From Leptoclinus maculatus (lineage: Eukaryota; Chordata; Actinopteri; Perciformes; Stichaeidae), in assembly GCA_032191485.1 (NCBI GenBank), contig JAVDOI010000007.1:13171680-13235679 (forward strand): a stretch of 64,000 nucleotides of DNA, in the 5' to 3' direction. Position numbers and translations under genes: made by a program. The notes below the pieces were generated by a model that had not been told where the DNA came from, searched no databases, and saw only the letters and a program-made list of their open reading frames with translations. Shown here piece after piece: positions 13,031-24,500 of this stretch (positions are counted from its first letter, which is position 1; every line of letters begins with the position of its first letter).

Positions 13031-14075
13031 TCCTGAGCTCTGCATACACCTCAGGCCAGCAGCTTTCCTCTGAAGCATTGCTCACAGTTTGGCAGGCGCT
13101 GCGTGGTATTTGGACTCTTTAGAACTTTCTTCAAATGAGTGCTCTCACAGGAACCACTTCTTTGTTTGTTTTTTTTCCTTTAGAACTAGAGCACTTGGAC
13201 TTGAAGTAAGACCATACAGTGGGTACATCCTTCAACATTTGTGATGACATTTTCAGAGATTTGAAATTTGCCCCCGGAGCAGTGTGAGATAAGATATTAA
13301 AAAAAACATCTCAGACCGCTGCACTGAGGGCATTTTCCATCACGTTTTATTGAAGTTCTTTGTTTGATCTCATTTTCCATCTTGATAATGAAAAAAAGAG
13401 GCAAAATGAGGAATAGGATATACCATCCAACGTCACCAAAATAGGTTTAAATCCCTAAAAACTCACCAATTACCACCAATCACTTTGTTTTTCTCATGAG
13501 ATTACTCACACGTCATCATGAAGATATGAAAATTAGAACCATCACTTCAAACCATTTGTAGCAGATGTCCTAATATTTGGTGAAAACTTGAAAAAGGGAA
13601 TTTAATTTGGTAGCGAGTAAAGCACAACAATAGCCTCTAAAAGCTCCACCAAGGCTGGACTTTGCCAAATACAGTATGTTTTGGCAAGAAAACTGTGACT
13701 CTGTTCACAATGGAATGCCTTATAATAAAAGGTGTGAATCTTCTACAGCAGTGTACGCGAGCATACAGGTGGCAATTTTACCACTACTGCCTCTTGTTCT
13801 GCACTGGCAAGGAAGCCAAGTCGCCAGGATAACTCGTTTTTTCGGCAACAGTAAAGAGCTACGAATGGAAATAACAAAGAGGCTGGTGCAGTAGTTTGGT
13901 ACATGTCTCCTCACACGTCTGAAGTTCTTACAAACGAGCGTGAGGAGCTGAAACTGATGAGAGAGTTATTCTAACCAAATACAAAAGCTATGCCGATGCA
14001 CACCTTTTCATCACTGAACAGTACACAGACGTAGCACGTCTGAGGGAAATGTTTTAATGCGTATGTTTTTGTTGG

Positions 14076-14081
14076 AATAAA
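14076..14081 (+). terminator. possible poly(A) signal of tmtc2
   Basis: AATAAA is followed within 30 bases by a GT-rich stretch (TTCATTGTGTTTGTATAA), the usual layout of a functional cleavage site. Confidence 0.5.
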
Positions 14082-15020
14082 ATTAATTTCATTGTGTTTG
14101 TATAAATGAATCCTAATATATACCTACAGTGTCTGCAGTATACAGAAAACCTTGCAGCATAAAAGTAGCCAGACTTAAAGTGGAATCTCAGATACTGAGC
14201 AAGTTTGGTCCGTTACATGAAGTATTTCCCATATTGTCAAAAGTCTCATTTTGTATATAATCAGTGTTATTAACATCTATTTGTTTGTTTGTTGTTGTCA
14301 GCATAAAGTAAGTGAAACGGCACCTTGCGGGAAGTAAGAATATGTACAGTATTTGTTATCACTTGTTTGTCGTTGGCCACAAACCTCCTGAGCTTTCTGT
14401 GTCCTTACTCTAAACATTGATAGTTACTGCTGTGTGTTACATTAGCACCAGAACCAGCTGGCACTGTGTTTTTACATGCACCATGAAGGAAGTTGGCGGA
14501 TGTGGTCATTCTTGAGAAAAATCTCCAACTACAGTTGAGTGGCTCATTATTGGTGAATACAGAGTAACGCCTAAAATTGAGGATAGGGATGTTGAATATA
14601 TATGTCACGTGTTGCAGTCACACTGTTCTGTTTTTGTCACCAGTGATGTGTTCAGTAAGATAATCACGGTTCACGTTCACCTCACACACCCCTTTGTCAA
14701 AGAGCTCGCTAAGTTCTCCCGTGTACATAAAGTGTTTATGAAGAAACACTGATAATTGTTATTGCTTGAGTGAAGATGTAAAAAAAAAAAAAAAAGTGTT
14801 TCACTCTGTGTCTCTGCTCAGGGATCTCAAGCGGTGGGTTATTGCAGAAACTTGTTCACAGAGCGTTTACTAAATTAAAGATTTATTTTTGGAAGTTGTC
14901 GTATTTGTATAAATTATCGAGATTTGTAGCCTTTTTCTCCTTTTTGTAATATAAAGATGAACAATGTGCCAGAAAAGACTTTTTTTTTTTCTTTCTTCAC
15001 AATGTTGCTTCTTTTTCCAC

Positions 15021-15026
15021 AATAAA
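15021..15026 (+). terminator. possible distal poly(A) signal of tmtc2
   Basis: AATAAA is followed by a T/G-rich downstream element (TTGATTGTGTTCTCC, TTTTGTTCTG). This is a good candidate for the distal end of the transcript. Confidence 0.5.
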
Positions 15027-15045
15027 TTGATTGTGTTCTCCTTTT

Positions 15046-18000
15046 GTTCTGGGTCCTGTGCAGCTGGTTTTTTTTTAAGTAGATCTAAGTTACACTACAG
15101 ATTTTTAACATTCACCGCCATACTGAAACACCCATTCCCTTCACACTCTGTAGCAACGTGTACAGTACTAAGTCAGATGTCCTTTGTATTCATGTGGGCT
15201 AGCAGACTTAATGGGGTGGTCTTGCATGCTGTGGAACAGGTTTTACGGGGCATTTAAAGTTCCCCCCTGCAAATTTGCTAAAATGTGTCATAAAATCAAC
15301 TCAAACGAATCTCCTTCCTCCTCTTTGATCTTTTAACAACAGAGAAGACACGTAAATAATCCCATATGGAAGCGGTAGCACAGTGTCTACATATGGCTGC
15401 TGTGTTATGATTACGACTGCCCCCACAATTCAAACCCCAGCTGACAAGCTAAAGAGCCTTCCCTGAGAACGAAGCAGTCTGCCTTGTGATGTTTCTCACA
15501 TGTCTACATGGAAGGTATAGGCTCACTGTGGTGCCCGGCTTTCCTTATTGGACTGGAATGCACAGAGGCTGTCTAGTCCAGTTTGAATCTTCTTCTCATA
15601 ACACAGGTGCGCCTCACTTATCTTGACAAATAATGAAATAGTGAAGCTTGCTGGTTTGGTGGATTGTGGAGTCACGCTACGAAGGCGATGCGCTTTCATT
15701 TCTTGCTGTAGGCCTCAGGGGGCTTTTGGGCTTCTTCCCATATGTTGTTAAATAGACCGCTGACTTTGTAATTACATCACACTGCACGTGGTAGTTGCGA
15801 CAGCAGCAGAGGATACTGTTTCAGGCATTATCCAAAAATCTTGCCACAGAGAGAGAGAGCGAAAGCGTGCACACATTGGTGATCCAGAGAAGAGAGAGGA
15901 AGCATTTGGGCAGACAGAGAGGTGAAACTTAATTCATATCTGATCATTATTTAATGAACTAGACTGCAGACCTGAGTCCCAAAGAGAAGCCGGGTGATGG
16001 CTGTCCCTGATGGGTCAATCACCGGTCAAAAATGTGTTCAGTATACTCACATCATACGCATGTCTTTTATCTGAATGGGGCGTGCAGCTACACCACAACT
16101 GTTCAAATTCTTTCTGCGCAAGTCTAGTTATGATATGTAACTGCAGCCATTACTCACATGCTAGCTTTACTAAAATGAACTCAGCATGTTGAGCTTACGA
16201 GTTTATTTGGATCTCAATGCCAGTGGCCTAAACAAATAGTGATGTTTCCAGGATTTTTTTTTTCCCAGGTTCTTTCGTCCTCATTTGCCTTTAAAACTCT
16301 CAACACTTTGTTTTTGAGTGTTTATGCAAACATATCATTTCGTCAGTTCTTATTTGTACCGCACAGCTCAAATTAGAGTGGTAATGATTAATCAAGTCAC
16401 GGGTCCTTTCCCATTGACACCATCATTATGTGCAACAGAGAGCCTCCAAATTAAATCATCTGAAGAAATACAATTTGACCCAAAGAGATAAAGTACGCAT
16501 TCAAGTTAATATTTTATCGTGAAAGATACATTTCTTTCATAATAGATAGTGAAATGAGAAAATACACATCTCATTTAACTTGATTTCCTGTTCTGATATT
16601 AAAATATTCACATTTGTCTCGTGGCATTTGATAAAGCCTGGACTCCCTGTGTCCAGCACCTCACGCATCCAGAAGAGTTCAAACTGGTTGAAAGAAATTT
16701 GTCTTTTTATGCTCTGATCTGTCAAATCTGCCCGCTGTTATCAAGCAGATATTTTGTGGTATGTGCTGATGAACTATCACCACTTTGATCTGAAGTGCCT
16801 GAGCCAGCTTCTGTCGAGTGGACGGCTGTGCGTGATGCTGAGAAGTCTTCCCCTCTGGACCCAATATCCACTGTTATTGTTAGATAGAAGAAGCATTAGG
16901 ATGAGACTGCTTCATATTATTGAAGTGTTTTGATGTCCAGAAAGGAAATTGTCTTTCTTTGGTGTTATGTTGCTATGCAATATCTACTACTAGCCCAATG
17001 TTACAGAAGCTAATTCTTTTAAATACAAAGTGTTCATTAGAACATTGCAAAGTTCACAAGGAGGTGGATTCCTGAGCCTTTTCTTGTGTCAGATTTCTCA
17101 GTATATTGTAGGTAAATACTATATAAATATGAAATGTATTCATAAGGCACACACTATTTTGGAGTTATCGTGTAAAAAGAAACCCATGTTGCTGATATTG
17201 GGTCAGCCTATCATACAACTATCAAAATAAGATGTAATGTGAAGTAATTTCTTTGTGAGTAATGCTTTTCTTGACAGATTTATTAGGATAATTTACATGC
17301 TGACCTCAAACCCCAGTGGGTAATTCAGCTAATTAGTTTAGCGCGGCTTAAAGCTAGCTTAAAAGCATAGCAATGATAATGATTCATTGAGGCACACATT
17401 TTGGCCAGACTGAACTATCTCCCATTGCCATATTCAATCCCCACTGTAATATAACACAGGAAATTAATATTCTCCTCACATACTTTGGGAAACTCAATTG
17501 TATATTATACAATATGCATATACTAATGGCATTAAAGAGTCATGATAAAAGCTTAACACAGTCCAAGCACCTTCTCATGAATCCCGGCCACATTAAGTTT
17601 AGGCCAGTAAAATGACAACAGATTCATCAAAATGACACTGTCACATCATTTGCTTTCAGGACTACTTATACATGTAGATATGCAGTGTAATAGCACCCGA
17701 CTTAGATTTTATCATTGAAATGTGTGTGTGTGTGTGTAGAGTGAGAGAGAGAGAGAGAGAGAGAGCGCTCTGGCACACTACAGGAAATGAACACATTGGG
17801 CGGTTTGCTGTCATCCGTGCCATAAATCTTCTCTTCAACACTACAGCATTCTATATTTGGTTTTTAGCCTCCACACCAACTTACTGACAAAAGTACATAG
17901 TGTAATATGTGTTTGGTTTTGAAAGGTTTGAAATTAAAGTCGCTGATGCATGTGATTCCCAGAACTCAAATTAAGAGTTTCAGTGCCAATGCTCTCCCAA

Positions 18001-19387
18001 ATGTCAGTAGAGACATGTAGGAATCCTCTAAAACCCATTATTTGGCTCTGAATAATTGTTGGCGAAGGACTACTCTGTTTTATATCCGACTTTATTCCCA
18101 TGTATACCAGCTACTACCACAGTCATGTGTGGGATCTTGTCTGGGCGGTCACGTGTGCTTGTGCAGGTGTACAATGTTAGCATGAAAAAGGAGTCAGAGA
18201 CACAAGCCAGATCCCCATCTCCCCAACATGGCCACCCCTAAGGATTTACAGAGCGCTATTAACAGCCAAACTCTTGAGACCTTCTGAACACACAGTTTTG
18301 TGGGTTTTTTTGGGCAGCTGGGACCTATACACATCTCAGGAAATGGCTCCATTTTTGTTTTTACGTCTTTACCGACAGAATGTACTTTGTCTTCCTTCTG
18401 CCCTGTAGAGAGAGTACTGCAGTGGTCTCTGAGCGTGTGTGTAGAATTTTGTGTATGCAAGATTGTGCAAATGCCGTATGTGTGTATGGTAGCCGGAGAG
18501 GGGGCGCAGGTGCGGCCTGTGAGTATCGTGGCGTCAGGATTGATTAGTTCCAGAGACAGACAAGATGTGAAGATCCAGCAGCATACTGTCAAAACATCAG
18601 GCAGACAGCTGGATTTTCATTCAGACCATCACATGGACAACATGCAGGCTTAGGGGTGACTGGACTCTCTGGGACACTATTTATAGGGAATTTGTGTGCA
18701 ATCCAGTTTGGGCTCTTTTGGGCAATACTTTCTGTGCCGCAAGATCAATGACTTGCAATAGAACGTTAAAGAAGAATTATTCATTTGACCTACAGAGAGG
18801 TGATTCCAGTTGATTTAACACCCACTGACAACCATAAAGGAGGTCCTCAGCTGTAAGAGCAGCAACGGGGGTGAACAGATTGCACATTTGAATGTACAAC
18901 TTGGTTTCATCAAATTACTTAAACATGTGTGGTTCATTTTTTATGCTGTTTTGACAGCAAATGTAGCATCACTTATCAAATATCACAATGTGGGGGGTGG
19001 GGGGTTGTAAAATAAGTGCTGCTGCACCATGTTTATTCCTACGTACCAACTGTATGTTAGCTGTGAGCTAGCTAGCTAGCTGCAGACACACCAACTGTGT
19101 ATGTGGGACTTGTGTTCAGCTAATTTTCTCATTGAACTGACTTTTTTTTCCATTTCTACCTGACAGAACAGGTGAAATGAGTTGTGAGATGTAGATACAG
19201 TTCAAATTCATTGGCTATCATCTTTGTGCAACACTTAGCAGTGAAATATAATGAGATCAGCAACTGAAACCCTCCTGTGTTTGAACCATTACTGTACATT
19301 TTGGATTTATTTTCCACAGTGGGAACAGCTGATCGAGGGAGGAGAAGGCTCCCTGATAAAACGACACATAACACAGCTGTGCCGTAT

Positions 19388-19389
<2 letters not shown>
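15046..19389. other. intergenic DNA, no gene seen
   Basis: No exon with domain similarity is visible. Open frames such as those at 18,194-18,592 (minus) and 18,300-18,653 (plus) overlap on opposite strands and match no known family. A TG/GA microsatellite lies at 17,720-17,766. Confidence 0.6.
17720..17766. repeat. (TG)n-(GA)n compound microsatellite
   Basis: About eight TG units are followed by a short linker and about eleven GA units. Confidence 0.9.

Positions 19390-19457
<68 letters not shown>
19390..19457. repeat. (CA)34 microsatellite
   Basis: An uninterrupted run of 34 CA units. It generates spurious Thr-His and Val-Cys frames on both strands. Confidence 0.97.
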
Positions 19458-19462
<5 letters not shown>

Positions 19463-19855
19463 TCGCAAACTACACAAAAGAGGATGTAGTTAAACTGATC
19501 AATTTACCTGTTCTTTGATGCCAAGCGTAACGTTATGTTAAAAATACATCAAATCACTTCACGTCTCTACAGTGTAAATGTCTGTACATTTTTATAATAA
19601 TTTAACGATAATAGCTTCGCAAAATTGAAACATCAGCTTTGTTGTTATTATTCGCGCTGGTCATTAACGGACAATGCATAGTCAAATCAACGTAACGTTA
19701 ATTAACACAATGACAACCACAAAGTCACATATATTAATATGACAACAAAGCATGACAAATCAATCCAGCAAACCTGCAGCGGATCCACGCATTCCACCAC
19801 ACATTCAAATATTATTCATAAAAACCGAAGATTTCCAAAAAACGGGTTTCCGTTT

Positions 19856-20090
19856 CCGGCCGGCTTTTTCGCCGGCCGGCTTTTTCGCCGGCCGGCTTTT
19901 TCGCCGGCCGGCTTTTTCGCCGGCCGGCTTTTTCGCCGGCCGGCTTTTTCGCCGGCCGGCTTTTTCGCCGGCCGGCTTTTTCGCCGGCCGGCTTTTTCGC
20001 CGGCCGGCTTTTTCGCCGGCCGGCTTTTTCGCCGGCCGGCTTTTTCGCCGGCCGGCTTTTTCGCCGGCCGGCTTTTTCGCCGGCCGGCTT
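19856..20090. repeat. 16-bp GC-palindrome minisatellite, about 14.7 perfect copies
   Basis: The unit GCCGGCCGGCTTTTTC is repeated without visible change for about 235 bases. The core GCCGGCCGGC is its own reverse complement. Because 16 is not a multiple of 3 and no frame gains a stop, two plus frames and a minus frame read open through it as 16-residue protein repeats (AGFFAGRLFRRPAFSP on plus; Lys/Arg/Pro-rich on minus). These frames are a by-product of the array and not genes. Confidence 0.97.
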
Positions 20091-20563
20091 CTCTTTTATT
20101 TTTTTATTTATTATTTTTTTTTTATTATTTATTTCTCTTAACAACAAGCCGCGGCTGATCCGTCTCTATAGGAGACCATCTCATGATTTCATTTTCACAA
20201 CCCAAACGTTAGACGTACTGCTCTGCAATGTCTTTCCTCGTCTCAGCCCCCTGTGTCATGGTGTGTGGCAGAGTCAGGAAACTTGTCAGGCTGGCCATTT
20301 GATTGGCTGAGCTGCAAGCCTCTGCTGTTAAGTTTCGTTTGACGATAGTCTTGAGTCGTTGAGTGTTCAAAAACAAAGCTAGGTCAAAAAATAAATAAAC
20401 TACACCAAGCAAAACCCTACAAATGTTATAATTTCTTCCATATCTTTCAATTTGAACTCGTACTACTCCAACTAAGCTCTGCTGGCAAGTTTCACTTTAG
20501 TCACGTGCTCGCCCACTGACCATTCACAGCACACGAAAATAGCTATAACTTTGTGATTCTGTT

Positions 20564-20770
20564 TAGATAGATAGATAGATAGATATAAACTTTATTTATC
20601 CCCAGGGGGAAATTTGTTTGTAGCAGCAGCAAGTTACAGAGTAGAATAAAATATGAAGTATGGAAATGCACAATATATACAGTACAATAAAATAGCAGAG
20701 CAGATATTGAATTGAAAATAGAATAAAAAATAAGATAAAATAGAATAAAAATAAAAAAGGGATTATTTCC
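20564..20770 (-). mobile_element. LINE-type 3' tail ending in (ATCT)n
   Basis: Read on the minus strand, an A/T-rich stretch leads to CAAATTTCCCCCTGGGGATA, AATAAAG and a terminal run of ATCT units (plus-strand GATA at 20,564-20,585). This layout is the conserved 3' end of several fish non-LTR retrotransposons. The 5' side is truncated and no reverse transcriptase remains. The exact family is uncertain. Confidence 0.6.
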
Positions 20771-21115
20771 CTCCAGTCTCTCGCCTCTTTTCTTCTCGTC
20801 TGTATTTTTATGAAGCAAATTTATAAAGCCGTGGAATATGTTCCAATTATTTTTAATAATTCAAGTTGAAACATTTTCAACTCATATCTTCGCTGTAGCT
20901 GTAGAAACATATTTTTGCTCGACAAAATTGTAGATTTCTTTAGAAAAGTGTCTGTTTCCCTCAATCAGACACGGAAAAATCAAATTTTTGTTGAGCAGCT
21001 CAAGACTCATAGAAATACAGGTATGCTACCTGTGAGGATGGTTAAGTAGATATTTAGAGGTTTATTTACTTATAACATTCTAATTGCATTTTTCTGATAT
21101 TATTGAAAATACTGG

Positions 21116-21566
21116 CTTTTACTCAGTGGCGGGCCGTGCATTTTATACCTGGGCCTTCACTGCTGTCTTGCAGCTGAAACACCACCTAATAACCTCATGA
21201 TGGCGCCACAGCTACGGTTATTTGTTTCTAGGGGTGTAACATCACGTATTTGTATTAAACCGTTCGGTACGAGGCTTACAAACTGAACAATATGTTTGAA
21301 TAATACTAGTGCATTTGGAAAATGCAGAAGCTTAAATTGGGGTAAATATAAAAGCTCTACTTAAAACACGCTGCACTGGAAGCAGAGCAACTGAGGAAGA
21401 CAGTAGCTGTGCAATGAGAAAATAAGATAATGAGAACAATATTTTTATAAATTATGATACATGTAGTGTATTTCAGTAAAATTATAAAATAGCTATAACT
21501 TTGTGATTCTGTTTAGGCCAGCAGAGAAGGCTTTGCAGGCCCTGACGGCCCGCCACTGCTTTTACT
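21116..21566 (+). mobile_element. hAT-type MITE (21,124-21,558) with perfect 8-bp target duplication
   Basis: The element starts CAGTGGCGGGCCGT and ends with the reverse complement, ACGGCCCGCCACTG, giving 14-bp perfect terminal inverted repeats over 435 bp. It is flanked on both sides by the same 8 bases, CTTTTACT (21,116-21,123 and 21,559-21,566). An 8-bp duplication with CA-G termini is the hAT superfamily hallmark. There is no coding capacity, so it is non-autonomous. The perfect flank suggests a fairly recent insertion. Confidence 0.93.
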
Positions 21567-24500
21567 GATAGTCAGCATAATCTCCAGTTTTAGTATACCC
21601 CCTCTCTATTTGCACTGTGTTTCATTACGCTGCATATATTGTCAAATAGGTGAGTGTTGCAGTGTGTTGTGCTCTTTCAGCCACCATAATAAAGTATATT
21701 CAATAAGTACTCTACTCCCCTAGTTCTGGGAGCAACTTATTTCAGCTGGTCGACCAGATGATGCAGGAATATCGATGTGTTTCTTACTTACTGCAGCTGC
21801 TGCCAGAAGCTTCTGATTCAGCCTCCACCTGCTTTAGCTCCGCTCTGTTTGTATGCACCGTGGTTCCACTTAGTACCCACCGGTGGATTATTTGCATGTT
21901 ATTTATCATGTGTCGTGTTTTCACACTGTTCTGCCGTGTTGCTGCAGCAGGCTCCTCCCAAGAGGAGACGTTTACCGCCAAGTCAGATTTTATTGTCATC
22001 CCCACTTGCCATGTTATGTAAGTGTTTCTGACAGAACTGAATTCACCCACACCCACGTCACAACAATCATTTCTGTCATCGGTCTTGTTGTCAGACTGCT
22101 CTCTTGAAAAAATAGGTAATGTGGTCCAAACAGAAGGGGTGAGAGAAGTGCGTATACACAATGGAGACATGGCTGGAAACAGTTATTGGCATTGAGATAT
22201 TTTGGTGAAAAGTATGGACATAGTGTAAAATTCAGTGAGCAACATCAGCGTCACATCGGTGTCCACAATTCTAATCTGCGTAAGTGCTTGTTTCATGAAA
22301 TTGTGTGGCCTTTTTACATTTTTGGACGCAACCAATTTTTCATCAGAACTTCCATTATGGCACCAGTGGCCGAGAGATTTATGACGCAAGCTGCAGAGCC
22401 CCTCTACATCTGGGCAGGTTTCCCCATCTGTCCGGTCCTCTGTCCATGTTGATGGAGTACAGTCCCCCACCCATAACACAGACTGCACTGCTCTGCCCAT
22501 CTTTCATCTCTGTGTTACACAATCTGTATAAACCTCCAGCCCTGATGGATCGGTGAGCCAAACATGACAACATAAGCTCAATATCTGAATGCCAATGACC
22601 ATCAGTTTCCATCAGGAGAGGCTAACATGAAGGCAGGATGACTGAAATCAATAAAGCATCTAGAATTTGCAGAAAAGCTTTCTTTATTACATCTCATTTG
22701 GAAATCATCTCATATGTTGCATTCCACCTGATGACCTTTGACTTCATCCGAGCGTGGTGGAGAGTGGAGGCAGAGTGTGTGTCAGAAGAAATATAAATTA
22801 TGGTTCATGGACAGCTGATTTGTCTAAAAATCTCTTCACACACAGTGACTGTTGGAGTCCATCTAGCTTATTGTTACAGGAAGTTGTAGATGCTGCAGTA
22901 GTTTTGACTCTATTCCAACTTTAAAGTACACGCTGTATATTGTGTTTCTCAGTTTTAGCTCATATACTGTGAGTTCCTGGGCCATGCTGGCCAGTGGATG
23001 CAGGCTACTCTGCTCCCCTTCTTTGCTGTATTCAACCATCTGTTGCAGAACATTTCTAAACACTCAATCAACACATTCTTGACAGCTGCTGCCATGTATT
23101 TCAAGTAGCCACATCCATGCTTTTGTTCGTAATCATGTAAATGTACTAATCTCGCTCCATTAGAGCATATCAGAACAATGGATGGCAGCGTGTCTGGCTG
23201 TTTAAAAATACACTTTCTACTGAGGGCTCTTGACAGTTTAATTTTCTGTACCCAGGCCAGTTTCCATTGAACATGAGCATACTGCAGTGGAGCTCTTCTC
23301 ACATATAGTATGACTTTGCTGTGCGAGCTGACTAGAGCCTGTATATGTGGTTTGACCAAGAACTGTCACACCTTATACTCTCATACCCTTACCACAGATA
23401 GATGCCTCGTGAGTGCACACATATTGATTCACACAGTTAGATGAATTTTCAGTATGTGTCTCAGTTTCTCAGCATTCACTCATGATTAAGCTCATTATCT
23501 TGCAAAAGGGATCTCTTGCTATTTTCTTGTAAGAGTGCCATCAGCCAGCTCTTTCTTGGTCGGGACCCCCCTGCATCAGAGTTGTCCGGCTTGTTATTTA
23601 TCCTTAGCGCTGCAGGAATGGCTGATTAAGTTCCTCGGAGACCCATTAGAGCAGGCAACCTGTCCCTCTCAGCCACTGCCACCATCCATCATGCAAATCT
23701 AGAACAGGAACACCATGCTCAGCTCTACCTCAGTCTGCTTTACTATACCCTCATGTCAAAAACCAGTAAAAAGTCTGCTGCTAACAACTCTGGACACTTT
23801 CTTTAAAAAAACTCCCATAATAACAGAAATGGGACACCGATGGGTGAGCGTAGAAGGAGCAACAGGTCTCGTATCAGTTGGGTTTGGTTAGCCAGCTTTG
23901 ACACCCCCCACCCCCCTTGGTCCTGCTCCATATCGCTTCTCCCTGCGGTAGCTGACCCAGGTAGCTGGGTCTTGGACAGACAGCAGGCTGCTGTGTGTTT
24001 TTCTACCCTCGACTCTGGTAAAGGAGGTAATTTGCAAATAGGCTTTAGGACGCTCAGCACCAGGGTTTGAGCCTAGAGGCCCCCTGACAGGTCCGATACA
24101 AATTCCAATGGAAAATCTCTCAAAGCTGCGGTTTGGACATCTACCAGTGGGCCTGACTGAGCTCCAGAAGAATCCTGGGGCTGTTTATTCTGATAAAAGC
24201 AGTATGTTACCCCTTTTTGATAATTTGGGGAAAGTGAACATTAGAGTTTACGATGAGAACACTAATCCGTCCTTTGACATCAAAAGAATAAAAAGGCATC
24301 CGAGGCAATGAAATGCAGTTTTGCTTTTACAGCTAAAATCAGTCTTCCATGCATTCGTTTTTACCATCAACATTTTTCTCTTGGACTCAGCTCATATGAC
24401 ATACTCTTGATAATGCTTTTGGATCTGGCCCCTCTGAGGTATGAGCATGCACAATCCATTTAATGCAAAAAAAATCGAGCTGATGAATTAGAATAGCGGT

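Larger units (their letters stand above)
12867..15045 (+). other. tmtc2: tmtc2 3' UTR (inferred extent)
   Basis: The sequence continues past the stop without a splice signal that looks used. AATAAA occurs at 13,025, 14,076 and 15,021, and an ATTAAA variant at 14,874. The extent is inferred: RNA could end at about 14.1 kb or about 15.05 kb. An A run lies at about 14,780-14,795. Confidence 0.55.

Noticed and set aside
18194..18653. Opposite-strand frames of 132 and 117 codons
   Set aside because: They overlap each other on opposite strands, are Cys/Ser-rich low-information sequences and have no homology.
19156..19493. Frames with Val-Cys or Thr-His runs
   Set aside because: Artefacts of the (CA)34 microsatellite.
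19739..20158. Long overlapping frames in two plus frames and a Lys/Arg/Pro-rich minus frame
   Set aside because: They are read-through of the 16-bp minisatellite, which has no stop in those frames. There are no start context, splice sites or homology.
24108..24311. 67-codon plus-strand frame starting MENLSKLRFG
   Set aside because: No family recognised and no splice or promoter context. Length is within chance expectation for this window.
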